This document shows positions 7,583 to 15,883 of a stretch of 20,238 nt of DNA, piece after piece. Origin of the DNA: an uncultured Lachnospiraceae bacterium. Its GTDB lineage: Bacteria > Bacillota_A > Clostridia > Lachnospirales > Lachnospiraceae. The position numbers and the translations under genes were made by a program. The notes under the pieces were generated by a model. That model saw only the letters and a program-made list of their open reading frames with translations. It did not search any database and was not told the origin of the DNA. Within the stretch, counting starts at the first letter, position 1; the number at the start of each line of letters is the position of its first letter. The stretch is taken from assembly GCA_910585855.1 (NCBI GenBank), contig CAJUGZ010000040.1, positions 1-20,238 of the forward strand, in the 5' to 3' direction.

Positions 7583-9367
7583 ATGAAAATACAAAATTTG
7601 ATTTTTCCAAAGGAAGATATTTGTACAAAAAGGGATCTTTATGTTCGTTTGGATGAAAAAGCACAGCTTTATATGGATTTGTCAGAAATTCGGTTTCGAA
7701 AATATGGAACAGCGCATTTTGATACTTATTTTAATAGTTTTTCAGCGGAAAAGTGGTTTCAGTATACAGATGTGAAAAAAATAAGTTTGGTATTATATTT
7801 AAAAGGAAAGTTTTTGCTTACAATTCGGCATAAGGAGAGAGTTTATCCTAATCTAGTAAATGAAACAGTGCTGCATGAAGTAGAAATTAGCAGTACAGAA
7901 AAAGGGGAATATATCTTTCCGATTCAAACTTCTTTAAAAAATGGAATGTATGCATTTTCTTTGAGGGCTTTGGAGCAAAATTCGGTATATTACGGCGGAT
8001 ATTATGATGCACAAGTGGAAAGGAAAAATCATGTTAATTTAGGAATTGTGATTTGTACTTATAAGAGGGAGTCTTTTGTTCTCAAAAATTTAGCTTCTAT
8101 TAAAAAAGAAATTTTGGAAAATTCAGATTGTATTATGCAGGATCATTTGGAGGTTTTTATTACAGATAATGCGAAGACATTAAAGCGGAAGGAACTGGAA
8201 GGTTCGAAAGTACATATTTTTCCAAATAAAAATGTTGGAGGTGCCGGAGGTTTTACCAGAGGAATGATTGAGGTATTGGAATATAACAAAAAAGAGAAGA
8301 AACCAATTACCAATGTACTTTTAATGGATGATGATGTTTGTATTGAAACAGAGGCACTCTATCGAACTTATACCCTTTTGACTGTTTTAAAAGAAGATTA
8401 TAAGGATTCTTTTATTGGCGGGGCAATGCTGCGTTTGGATTTTCCAGAAATTCAAGTAGAGGCGGGAGCTGCATGGAATGGAGGAAAATTGATTTCTAGA
8501 AAGGGAAATTTGAATTTAATTTATTGTGAAGCTTGTCTATTTAATGAGATTGAGGAATATTATGAGTTTCAGGCATGGTGGTATTGTACAATACCAATTC
8601 GTGTAATAAGAGAAGATAATCTGCCGCTTCCGATTTTTATTCGGGGAGATGATGTGGAATATGGGCTGCGGAATATGAAACATTTGATTCTTATGAATGG
8701 AATCAGTCTTTGGCATGAGCCTTTTGAACGCAAGTATTCGTCTTCTATGTTCTATTATATACTTAGAAATCGAATGATTGATAATGCTGTTCGGAAAATT
8801 AATTATACACAGAAAGAGATGTATGAAGAGTTAAAACAACAAGTAATAGATGAAACACTGAAGTTTCGATATAAAAATGCCCATCTTTTAATGGATGGGG
8901 TAGAGGATTTTTTGCGTGGAGTGGATTGGTTTTTGAAATTGGACGGGGAAAAGAAACATCAGGAAGTAATGGCAAAGGGATATCGTTTAAAGGAGCAGGG
9001 GGATCTGATGGATTATGGGCTTTACGAATTTGAACGAAATCGGGGGGAAGGAAAAAAGCAGTATATGAAAAGAAAACTGTCCTGTAATGGTTTGTTATTA
9101 ACTCCAAATCATAATACGATTGTACCGCTTAATGAAGCACGTATTATTAATTTTCATCGGGCGAATCGAGTATTTCATTATGATTATTATAGCCGAAAAG
9201 GGTTTTATACAAAGTGCGATAAAAAGGAAATTTTAAAGTGTTTTCAGCGGCTTAGGAAGATAAAAAAGCTTAGTATGCAGAGATATGATAAATGTGTAAA
9301 GGAATTTTATACACGGCAGAAGGAATTTACAAATCTAACATTTTGGAAGAAATATTTAGGGATTTAG
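7583..9367 (+). CDS. Second GlfT2-like family 2 glycosyltransferase
   Basis: The 594-residue protein is a paralogue of the transferase encoded upstream of the exporter, with the same domain order. The N-terminal beta-domain includes FDTYFNSFSAEKWFQYTDVK (46-65). The GT-A core starts at LGIVICTYKRE (153-163), with NKNVGGAGGFTRGM (215-228), LLMDDDV (246-252), QAWWYC (330-335), IRGDDVEYGLR (353-363) and LWHEPFERKYSS (376-387). The triad D249-D251, W332/W333, D356-D357 and H378 occupy the GlfT2 catalytic positions, so the enzyme looks active. The C-terminal third differs most from its paralogue. Two such enzymes in one operon may divide priming and extension, as GlfT1 and GlfT2 do in mycobacteria, or make two different linkages. 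No UDP-galactopyranose mutase gene is in the window. Confidence 0.85.
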   Translation: MKIQNLIFPKEDICTKRDLYVRLDEKAQLYMDLSEIRFRKYGTAHFDTYFNSFSAEKWFQYTDVKKISLVLYLKGKFLLTIRHKERVYPNLVNETVLHEVEISSTEKGEYIFPIQTSLKNGMYAFSLRALEQNSVYYGGYYDAQVERKNHVNLGIVICTYKRESFVLKNLASIKKEILENSDCIMQDHLEVFITDNAKTLKRKELEGSKVHIFPNKNVGGAGGFTRGMIEVLEYNKKEKKPITNVLLMDDDVCIETEALYRTYTLLTVLKEDYKDSFIGGAMLRLDFPEIQVEAGAAWNGGKLISRKGNLNLIYCEACLFNEIEEYYEFQAWWYCTIPIRVIREDNLPLPIFIRGDDVEYGLRNMKHLILMNGISLWHEPFERKYSSSMFYYILRNRMIDNAVRKINYTQKEMYEELKQQVIDETLKFRYKNAHLLMDGVEDFLRGVDWFLKLDGEKKHQEVMAKGYRLKEQGDLMDYGLYEFERNRGEGKKQYMKRKLSCNGLLLTPNHNTIVPLNEARIINFHRANRVFHYDYYSRKGFYTKCDKKEILKCFQRLRKIKKLSMQRYDKCVKEFYTRQKEFTNLTFWKKYLGI

Positions 9368-9394
9368 TTTGTAAAATAAAGTGGAGAAAGTTGT

Positions 9395-11092
9395 ATGAGA
9401 AAGAAAATTTATATTGGTATTTTGCTATTAGGGGTTTTAGCTATAGGAGGAGTTAGTGGTTTGGCTTATCGAGGAGGTCAAATAAAAGAAAGCGTTCCTC
9501 AAATAGAAACAGAACAGGAAAGTATAGAAAATGAAAATAGGGAAGAATTAGAGAATACAGAAAATGTGTTGGTATTTTCTAGTGATATTAATATGGATAT
9601 TTTAAGTCGTCATGGATTGCCGGGTTTTGAAAGAATGAAAGAGGAGGATCAGATGACACTTGTGGATTCACTGCAGGTAATAAAAAAGGCAGAAGCATTG
9701 GGAATTGAGAAAGAAAGATTTTTATATCCAGAGTTAAATTTAATCGAAACAGAAGAAAAATGTGCAAAAAATAAGATAGATCGTTCTGATTGTACAAAAC
9801 AAGTAGTATATGAAGGTAATTCTTCTGTTGAACTCCAAAAACTAATAGAAGAGAATCCAAATACTGTGATTGAAATTCGCTCAGAATATATTGAAGTGAC
9901 AGAAAGTATTTATTTAAAGAATCATACCTATTTAATTGGCAATGGGGTAAATTTGATTGGAAAAGGGGTAAAATTTATATTTTTAGCGGATTCCGTTGAA
10001 GGTATTTTTCTAGATTCTGTTCAGATAAGCGGAGAGGCAGAATATGGTATTTATATTGTAAACAGCAAAAAAATAGCAGTTCAAAATTCTCTTATACGGG
10101 GATTGGAACAAAAGGCAGTTTGTATTGTTGGTGAAAATCAATTTATTGAAATTCAGAACAATATATTTCAGGAAAATGGGGCTGGCGGAATCTGGATTTC
10201 GGGAAATACTTCTTATTGTTTGATAGAGGAGAATGAGGTTAGTGGAAATTATGGAACATCAAATTGGATGGCAGGAATTGTTTTAACTAATATAGAATTA
10301 CAAGATCCAATGAATATATGGCAGACATTTGATGATGCACATCATTTTCCTTATAAAGAGAATTTATATACGCAGACAAAATGTCCTTATGAAATTATAG
10401 TAAGAGGGAATAAGGTTTTGGAAAATAATGCTTCTGGTATTTATTCGGATGGTGCTTATCTTTGCTATATTGTAGAAAATCAAGTAAAAGAGAATGACAA
10501 GGAAGGAATTTGCTTGGATTATGGAACGATTGGATTTTATTTAAAAGAGAATATTTTTGACGGAAATGGAGAGAGGAAACGTCAAACAGATGAAGATTTA
10601 AGAATGGATTTTGTACTGGATGCCGGAAAAATGGAAAATGGTTCAGCAAAATCCAAGCTGCCGGGAGTTTCTCTAGATAATACTGCCTATAATATATTGG
10701 AAAATAATGTCGTAATCAATAATTTTGGCGGTGGTATTAAGATGGTAAGAACTACTGTTCGGAGTTTGATTATGGAAAATATTATAAAAGATAATAATAA
10801 AGGACAGAATGATGTATTTCATTTTTTTGGAGTTGAAGTAGGGGCAGCCGTTGCTGATGTAGAATCTACGGATATGGATTTTACGCCGGATTATGAAAAT
10901 ATTATATGCAGAAACATTATATCTGGTGATCACTATTCTGGTGTATTTATTGGAGAGGAGTGTTATGTAAATGATGTATTTGATAATGTGATTATGGAAC
11001 CTCAGATGTTTGCGATTGAGGCAATAAGTTTACAGTTTAATAGTATTGTAAATAATATATCGAATTCTGGGGTGAGGAATGAGTATCAATAG
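9395..11092 (+). CDS. Membrane-anchored right-handed parallel beta-helix protein
   Basis: The 565-residue protein has a basic start and one hydrophobic stretch (IYIGILLLGVLAIGGVSGLA, 5-24) without a clear cleavage or lipobox site, so it is probably N-terminally anchored with the rest outside the cell. An acidic linker follows (about 36-58). From about 140 onward it shows short repeating beta-coil units rich in N-x-I/V and GI motifs (for example SGEAEYGIYIVNS, ENGAGGIWISGN, ENNASGIYSDGA, KENDKEGICLDYG), typical of PbH1/NosD-type right-handed beta-helices. Such folds occur in polysaccharide lyases, hydrolases and C5-epimerases such as AlgG. Position after the exporter and transferases suggests action on the exported glycan, but I cannot assign catalytic residues. 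GTGGAGAAAG precedes the ATG. Confidence 0.78.
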   Translation: MRKKIYIGILLLGVLAIGGVSGLAYRGGQIKESVPQIETEQESIENENREELENTENVLVFSSDINMDILSRHGLPGFERMKEEDQMTLVDSLQVIKKAEALGIEKERFLYPELNLIETEEKCAKNKIDRSDCTKQVVYEGNSSVELQKLIEENPNTVIEIRSEYIEVTESIYLKNHTYLIGNGVNLIGKGVKFIFLADSVEGIFLDSVQISGEAEYGIYIVNSKKIAVQNSLIRGLEQKAVCIVGENQFIEIQNNIFQENGAGGIWISGNTSYCLIEENEVSGNYGTSNWMAGIVLTNIELQDPMNIWQTFDDAHHFPYKENLYTQTKCPYEIIVRGNKVLENNASGIYSDGAYLCYIVENQVKENDKEGICLDYGTIGFYLKENIFDGNGERKRQTDEDLRMDFVLDAGKMENGSAKSKLPGVSLDNTAYNILENNVVINNFGGGIKMVRTTVRSLIMENIIKDNNKGQNDVFHFFGVEVGAAVADVESTDMDFTPDYENIICRNIISGDHYSGVFIGEECYVNDVFDNVIMEPQMFAIEAISLQFNSIVNNISNSGVRNEYQ

Positions 11093-11127
11093 AGGTTAGA
11101 AAATAGGAAGGATTTTATATAAAGACT

Positions 11128-13185
11128 ATGAAAGGAAAACAAGAATGTATTACAAAACGGAGTATAGAGTTATTTCTTATTACTTTACTTTTAGAAGTAA
11201 CGATTTTTAATTTTCGTTATTGGGAATCTTTAACATTTAAATCACAGACAGATTTTAATTTTTATATGACAAAAGGAATACAGAAAACAGAAGAAGGGTA
11301 TTACAAAATAATTGATTCAGAAAATGCTTATATCGATATTGTAGATTTTCAAGCTAATATTAAGAATTTATACTTAAATATTATACCAATAGATGGAGTC
11401 TGTACACAGATTGAAATTACTGCGGATGATGCGGCAAATAGTTTTGGATTTTATTTGGGTGAAACAGTTCTTGTTTCTAGTGTGAAAAGTAGTCAATATG
11501 TAAGATTACATTTAAATGGAATGACAAATTATATTAGGGTGAAAATAAAGCAGCCAAATGATTTTTTGTTTTATTTAGAGCAAATTGGTTTAAATAAAGT
11601 TCGACCATTTGAATTTTCATGGTTACGAATAATAATGGTATTTGCTTGTATCGTATTTTTTTGGTTGTTTGGTTCTAAGTCTAGAGTTTATTCTTCTAAT
11701 TTAATACTTGATAAAAAGTGGAAAAAAGTAGGGCTAATTTGTTATGTGGCAGTTCATATAATAATTATTATTTTATTAAGTCAGTTAATAAATCCAGATA
11801 AAACTCTTCAGGCATCTATTGATAGAAATGGTTGGCCTGCATATGGTCAATATAATGAATTAGCAGATGCATTAATAAAAGGTCAAGTATATTTGGATCG
11901 AGAACCGCCAAAGTCATTAGAGATGGCATCAAATCCTTATGATGGAGGGTTACGATGGAAAGCTGTGGTTGAAGAAGGCAGGGAGATGTTTGACTATGAT
12001 TATGCATATTTTAATGGAAAATATTATAGTTATTTTGGACCTGTACCAGCTTTTTTATTTTTTATTCCATATAAATTAATAACAGGAACACATGTTAAAA
12101 CATGGGATGTGGTAACGTTTTGTACAATATTGTTTTGTATAGCAGGATTTTGGTTTATTTATGAGTTAGGAAAACAGTATTTTAGCAGCTTAAGTTTTGG
12201 AATGTATTTATTGATGTCATCTTTTTATATTTTTGGTAGTGGGATCGTGTATTTGGTTTATTTAGGAATTGTATATTCTGTACCTATTATTACTAGTTTA
12301 TTGTTCGGAACAATAGGTCTTGCCTGTTGGGTAACTGCAAAGAGTAGTGTTTATTTAAGAAAGAAATTTTTGTTAATAGGTGCATGTTTTATTGCTTTAA
12401 TTATAGGGTGCAGACCACAGATGGCTATTATATGTTTGTTAGCTTTTCCAATATTTTGGGATGAAATTATATATAAAAGATTATTCTTTTCAAAAAAGGG
12501 TATGGGCAATACACTGTGTGTAATAATTCCATTTATATTTGTAGGTTTTTTGATTATGTATTATAACTATGTTCGTTTTCAATCGCCTTTTGATTTTGGA
12601 GCAAATTATAATTTAACAAGTAATGATATGACACACCGTGGGATTGTATTAGATAGGGTCTTTTTAGGAAGTTTTGTATATTTATTTCAACCACTAAATA
12701 TTATTCCAAAATATCCATTTATGCAAACAGTTAATGTAGCTAATGATTATTTAGGTTTTACTTATGCTGAACCGTTATTTGGAGGATATTTTATATTAAA
12801 TATTTTGGGAGGATTTAGTTTAATGATTTTTAGATTTAAAAAATTATTAAAGGAGAATCATATTTATGGTTTAGTAATATTAAGTTTTCTTTTTTCTATT
12901 ATTATAATGATTGCAGATATTCAGATGGCAGGATTAACACAACGTTATATGAGCGATTTTGGATGGTTAATTACTATTTCAGCAATAGTACAAAGTTTTT
13001 TGTTAGAAAAGTTATCGTTAAAATATAATGCAGAAAGTATATTAAGGAGAATTGTACAAATTTTAATGTTTCTATCAATATTTTTAAATTTATGGAATGT
13101 ATTGATAGTAGATAGATATTTTTCATTGATATATATAAGACCAACTTTGTTTTATATGATAAAACATTCATTATTTTTTGAATAG
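11128..13185 (+). CDS. Polytopic membrane protein, putative GT-C-fold glycosyltransferase
   Basis: The 685-residue protein has one N-terminal membrane segment (about 13-29), an outside domain (about 30-160), a second segment (165-181) and then a polytopic region of roughly ten more helices. Between helices at about 203-221 and 305-320 lies a long loop with an acidic, aromatic run, FDYDYAYFNGKYYSYFGPVP (288-307). Loops rich in Asp and Tyr after an early helix are where GT-C enzymes place catalytic acids, which is why I suggest this fold; no family name is certain. The next two genes encode GtrB-like and GtrA-like proteins, so this may be the transferase of a Gtr-type set. Base composition is more AT-rich than in the genes before it. 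The ribosome binding site AGGAAGGA is about 15 bases from the ATG, further than usual. Confidence 0.62.
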   Translation: MKGKQECITKRSIELFLITLLLEVTIFNFRYWESLTFKSQTDFNFYMTKGIQKTEEGYYKIIDSENAYIDIVDFQANIKNLYLNIIPIDGVCTQIEITADDAANSFGFYLGETVLVSSVKSSQYVRLHLNGMTNYIRVKIKQPNDFLFYLEQIGLNKVRPFEFSWLRIIMVFACIVFFWLFGSKSRVYSSNLILDKKWKKVGLICYVAVHIIIIILLSQLINPDKTLQASIDRNGWPAYGQYNELADALIKGQVYLDREPPKSLEMASNPYDGGLRWKAVVEEGREMFDYDYAYFNGKYYSYFGPVPAFLFFIPYKLITGTHVKTWDVVTFCTILFCIAGFWFIYELGKQYFSSLSFGMYLLMSSFYIFGSGIVYLVYLGIVYSVPIITSLLFGTIGLACWVTAKSSVYLRKKFLLIGACFIALIIGCRPQMAIICLLAFPIFWDEIIYKRLFFSKKGMGNTLCVIIPFIFVGFLIMYYNYVRFQSPFDFGANYNLTSNDMTHRGIVLDRVFLGSFVYLFQPLNIIPKYPFMQTVNVANDYLGFTYAEPLFGGYFILNILGGFSLMIFRFKKLLKENHIYGLVILSFLFSIIIMIADIQMAGLTQRYMSDFGWLITISAIVQSFLLEKLSLKYNAESILRRIVQILMFLSIFLNLWNVLIVDRYFSLIYIRPTLFYMIKHSLFFE

Positions 13186-13257
13186 ATTAGATTAAATTTT
13201 ATATTTAAATATTAAAGATAATATTGTTTTGCTATCTAACGTATTAATATTAAATAT

Positions 13258-13286
13258 TTGGAGTATACAGAAAAGGTTTATATAAA
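13258..13286 (+). promoter_or_regulatory. Possible internal promoter before the GtrB-like gene
   Basis: TTGGAG (13258-13263) and TATAAA (13281-13286) are separated by 17 bases, a fair match to a vegetative promoter. The 143-base gap before the next gene is the longest within the polysaccharide operon and very AT-rich, so chance matches are easy. If real, it would let the last four genes be expressed apart from the upstream ones. Confidence 0.35.
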
Positions 13287-13328
13287 ATTTAAAATAAAAA
13301 GAAAAAATAAAAACAGGAAGGAAGAAAA

Positions 13329-14021
13329 ATGAAAAAGGAAGATTATACATTATCCATTATTATTCCTTGTTATAATGAGGAAAAAAATATCGAAAAAATT
13401 GTAAAAAAAGTTTTAAAATCACCTATTAAAAAGAAAGAAATTGTTATAGTAGATGATAAAAGTACAGATAGTACCAGAGAAATTTTAGAAAGTAAAATTC
13501 GTCCATTGGTAAGTAAAATTATTTATCATAAAGTGAATGGAGGGAAGGGAGCAGCGTTAAAAACGGGTTTTTCTCATGCAACAGGTGATATTGTTATTGT
13601 TCAAGATGCAGACCTAGAATATGATCCAATGGAATATCCTAGAGTAATTGCACCGATTTTAAATGGAGAAGCAGATGTTTGTTATGGTTCACGATTTTTA
13701 AAAAGTAAAGCAAAGGGATATAAGGCAAATCAACTGGCAAATAAATTTTTAACCGCATTGTCTAATTTTTTTACAAAGCTGCATTTGACGGATATGGAAA
13801 CTTGTTATAAGGCATTTAAACGAGAAATTATTCAGTCTATTGATATTCAAGAAAAAAGATTTGGTTTTGAGCCAGAGATTACTGCCAAAGTAGCAAGAAT
13901 GAATGTAAGGGTAAAGGAAGTTGCCATTTCTTATTATCCTAGAACAAATGAAGAAGGAAAAAAGATTGGCTTTAAAGACGGACTTCGTGCCATTTATTGT
14001 ATTTGGAGATATCGAAAATAA
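13329..14021 (+). CDS. GtrB/DPM1-like polyprenyl-phosphate glycosyltransferase
   Basis: The 230-residue GT2 protein resembles dolichyl-phosphate mannosyltransferase and GtrB, which load a single sugar from a nucleotide donor onto undecaprenyl phosphate on the inner face of the membrane. It shows SIIIPCYNEEKNI (9-21), EIVIVDDKSTD (37-47), NGGKGAALKTGF (70-81), the metal-binding QDADLEYDP (92-100), YGSRF (119-123), DMETCYKAF (155-163) and RFGFEPEITAK (177-187). Unlike longer GtrB enzymes it has no C-terminal membrane helices, as in DPM1-type soluble forms. AGGAAGGAAG precedes the ATG. The GtrA-like gene begins within its stop codon, so the pair is tightly coupled. The sugar is unknown. Confidence 0.85.
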   Translation: MKKEDYTLSIIIPCYNEEKNIEKIVKKVLKSPIKKKEIVIVDDKSTDSTREILESKIRPLVSKIIYHKVNGGKGAALKTGFSHATGDIVIVQDADLEYDPMEYPRVIAPILNGEADVCYGSRFLKSKAKGYKANQLANKFLTALSNFFTKLHLTDMETCYKAFKREIIQSIDIQEKRFGFEPEITAKVARMNVRVKEVAISYYPRTNEEGKKIGFKDGLRAIYCIWRYRK

Positions 14022-14437
14022 TGGATAAGAAAATGTGGAAAAGTATCAAACAGTTTTTTTCTTATTTTTTTGTGGGTGGAATGGCTGCTCTGGTAGAATG
14101 GGGTATGTTTTTTATATTTTCGAATCTTTTACATATCTATTATCAGGGTGCAACGATTTTGGCGTTTCTTTTTTCTACAATGACAAATTGGTGGTTAGGA
14201 AGGAACATTACTTTTAAAGATTCTGCTTATCAATCCCAAAAAAGGAAAGAATTGATTCTTATTTTTGCGGTAAGTGCAATTGGTTTGTTTTTGAATATGA
14301 TATTGATGTATGTATGGGTATCTTTGCTAGGGATGAATACTGATTTTAAAAAGATGATTGGAAAAATAGCAGCAACTGGAATCGTATTTTTTTGGAATTT
14401 TTTTATTCGAAAATATGTAGTATATAAAGAAAAATAA
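14021..14437 (+). CDS. GtrA-family flippase-like membrane protein
   Basis: The 138-residue protein has four hydrophobic segments and the GtrA pattern: FFSYFFVGGMAALVEWGMFF at the start, TMTNWWLGRNITFK in the middle and a final ATGIVFFWNFFIRKYVVYK. GtrA proteins are thought to flip the lipid-linked single sugar made by GtrB to the outer face, where a GT-C enzyme uses it. The ATG shares one base with the previous stop (TAATG), favouring this start over TTG at 13997, which lies inside the GtrB-like gene. The next gene lies 78 bases downstream. Confidence 0.83.
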   Translation: MDKKMWKSIKQFFSYFFVGGMAALVEWGMFFIFSNLLHIYYQGATILAFLFSTMTNWWLGRNITFKDSAYQSQKRKELILIFAVSAIGLFLNMILMYVWVSLLGMNTDFKKMIGKIAATGIVFFWNFFIRKYVVYKEK

Positions 14438-14515
14438 AGATAAAACAGAAAAGAAAAATATTAATAATTAGAAGATGAAAAAACAGTAAAAAATATAGAA
14501 TACGGAGGAAGAAAA

Positions 14516-15844
14516 ATGAAAATAGCAGTAATAGGTACGGGATATGTAGGATTAGTAACAGGAGCATGTCTGTCTGATTTGGGAAATGAAGTATGGTGTG
14601 TCGATGTGGTGGAGGAAAAAATAGAAAAATTAAAACAGGGAATTTTGCCAATTTATGAACCCGGTTTGGAAGAGATGGTAAAAAATAATTATCATGCCGG
14701 GCATCTAAAGTTTACAACAGAGATTCGTGATGCATTAGAAACAGCTAATATTTGTTTTATTGCAGTAGGAACACCAATGGGGGAAGATGGAAGTGCTGAT
14801 TTGCATTATGTTTTGAATGTAGCAGAGAGTATTGGGCAAAATATGAAGCATCATATGTATGTAGTGGATAAATCCACTGTTCCAGTTGGAACAGCAAAAA
14901 AAGTGCGGGAAAAGATTCAGGAGGAATTGAGGAAAAGGGAAAGTGATTTGACATTTGATGTGATTTCAAATCCAGAATTTTTAAAAGAAGGAACTGCAGT
15001 TTCAGATTGTTCTAGACCAGATCGAATTGTAATTGGAACAGATAATGATTCAGCAGCAAAGATAATGAGAGAATTGTATCTGCCATTAGTTCGAAATAAT
15101 GAAAATTTTATTTTTATGGATATTGCCAGTGCAGAGATGACAAAATATGCAGCAAATGCCATGCTGGCTACGAAAATTTCTTTTATGAATGAAATTTCTA
15201 ATATTTGTGAAAAAGTAGGTGCTGATATTAATAAAGTAAGGCTTGGAATTGGAAGTGATAAAAGAATTGGGTTTTCATTTATTTATGCAGGATGCGGATA
15301 TGGAGGGAGTTGTTTTCCAAAAGATGTACAAGCATTAATGAAAACAAGCTATTTTTATAATTATGAACCGAAGATTTTAAAAGCAGTTGAACAAGTGAAT
15401 TTGGAACAGAAACAAATTATACCAAGAAAAATTGTGGAGCGGTTTGGAGAAGAACTGTCGGATCATACATTTGCTGTATGGGGATTAGCCTTTAAACCAG
15501 ATACGGATGATATGCGGCAGGCTGCTTCTATTACCATTATCAATGAACTGACAAAACGAGGTGCAAAGATAAAGGCATATGATCCAAAAGCAGAAGAGGA
15601 AGCAAAAAACTGTTATTTAAAAGGGAATGAAAATGTGACATATTATGATAGTAAATATACCGTATTAAATGAAGCAGATGCGATGATTTTAATTACAGAA
15701 TGGAAAGAGTTTCGTGCGCCGGATTTTGGAGAGATTAAAAAGCGTTTAAAACAATCCATTATTTTTGATGGAAGAAATCAGTATAGTACATTAGATTTGG
15801 AACAGAACGGTTTTGAGTATTATCAAATTGGAGTGGGAAAATAA
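14516..15844 (+). CDS. ugd: UDP-glucose 6-dehydrogenase
   Basis: The 442-residue enzyme oxidises UDP-glucose to UDP-glucuronate with two NAD+ per turnover. The Rossmann start MKIAVIGTGYVGLVTG (1-16), FIAVGTPMGEDGSADLHYV (81-99), the STVPVGTA loop (120-127), EMTKYAANAMLATKISFMNE (207-226) and the catalytic-cysteine motif GYGGSCFPKD (261-270, C266) are all present, and the length is normal for the family. The C-terminal UDP-binding domain contains WGLAFKPDTDDMR. GGAGGAAG lies six bases before the ATG. The next gene decarboxylates the product, so together they supply UDP-xylose, and perhaps UDP-glucuronate as such, to the transferases upstream. Confidence 0.96.
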   Translation: MKIAVIGTGYVGLVTGACLSDLGNEVWCVDVVEEKIEKLKQGILPIYEPGLEEMVKNNYHAGHLKFTTEIRDALETANICFIAVGTPMGEDGSADLHYVLNVAESIGQNMKHHMYVVDKSTVPVGTAKKVREKIQEELRKRESDLTFDVISNPEFLKEGTAVSDCSRPDRIVIGTDNDSAAKIMRELYLPLVRNNENFIFMDIASAEMTKYAANAMLATKISFMNEISNICEKVGADINKVRLGIGSDKRIGFSFIYAGCGYGGSCFPKDVQALMKTSYFYNYEPKILKAVEQVNLEQKQIIPRKIVERFGEELSDHTFAVWGLAFKPDTDDMRQAASITIINELTKRGAKIKAYDPKAEEEAKNCYLKGNENVTYYDSKYTVLNEADAMILITEWKEFRAPDFGEIKKRLKQSIIFDGRNQYSTLDLEQNGFEYYQIGVGK

Positions 15845-15883
15845 AAAGAAGGATAAAAGGAAAAAATACAGGAGGAAAAGAGG

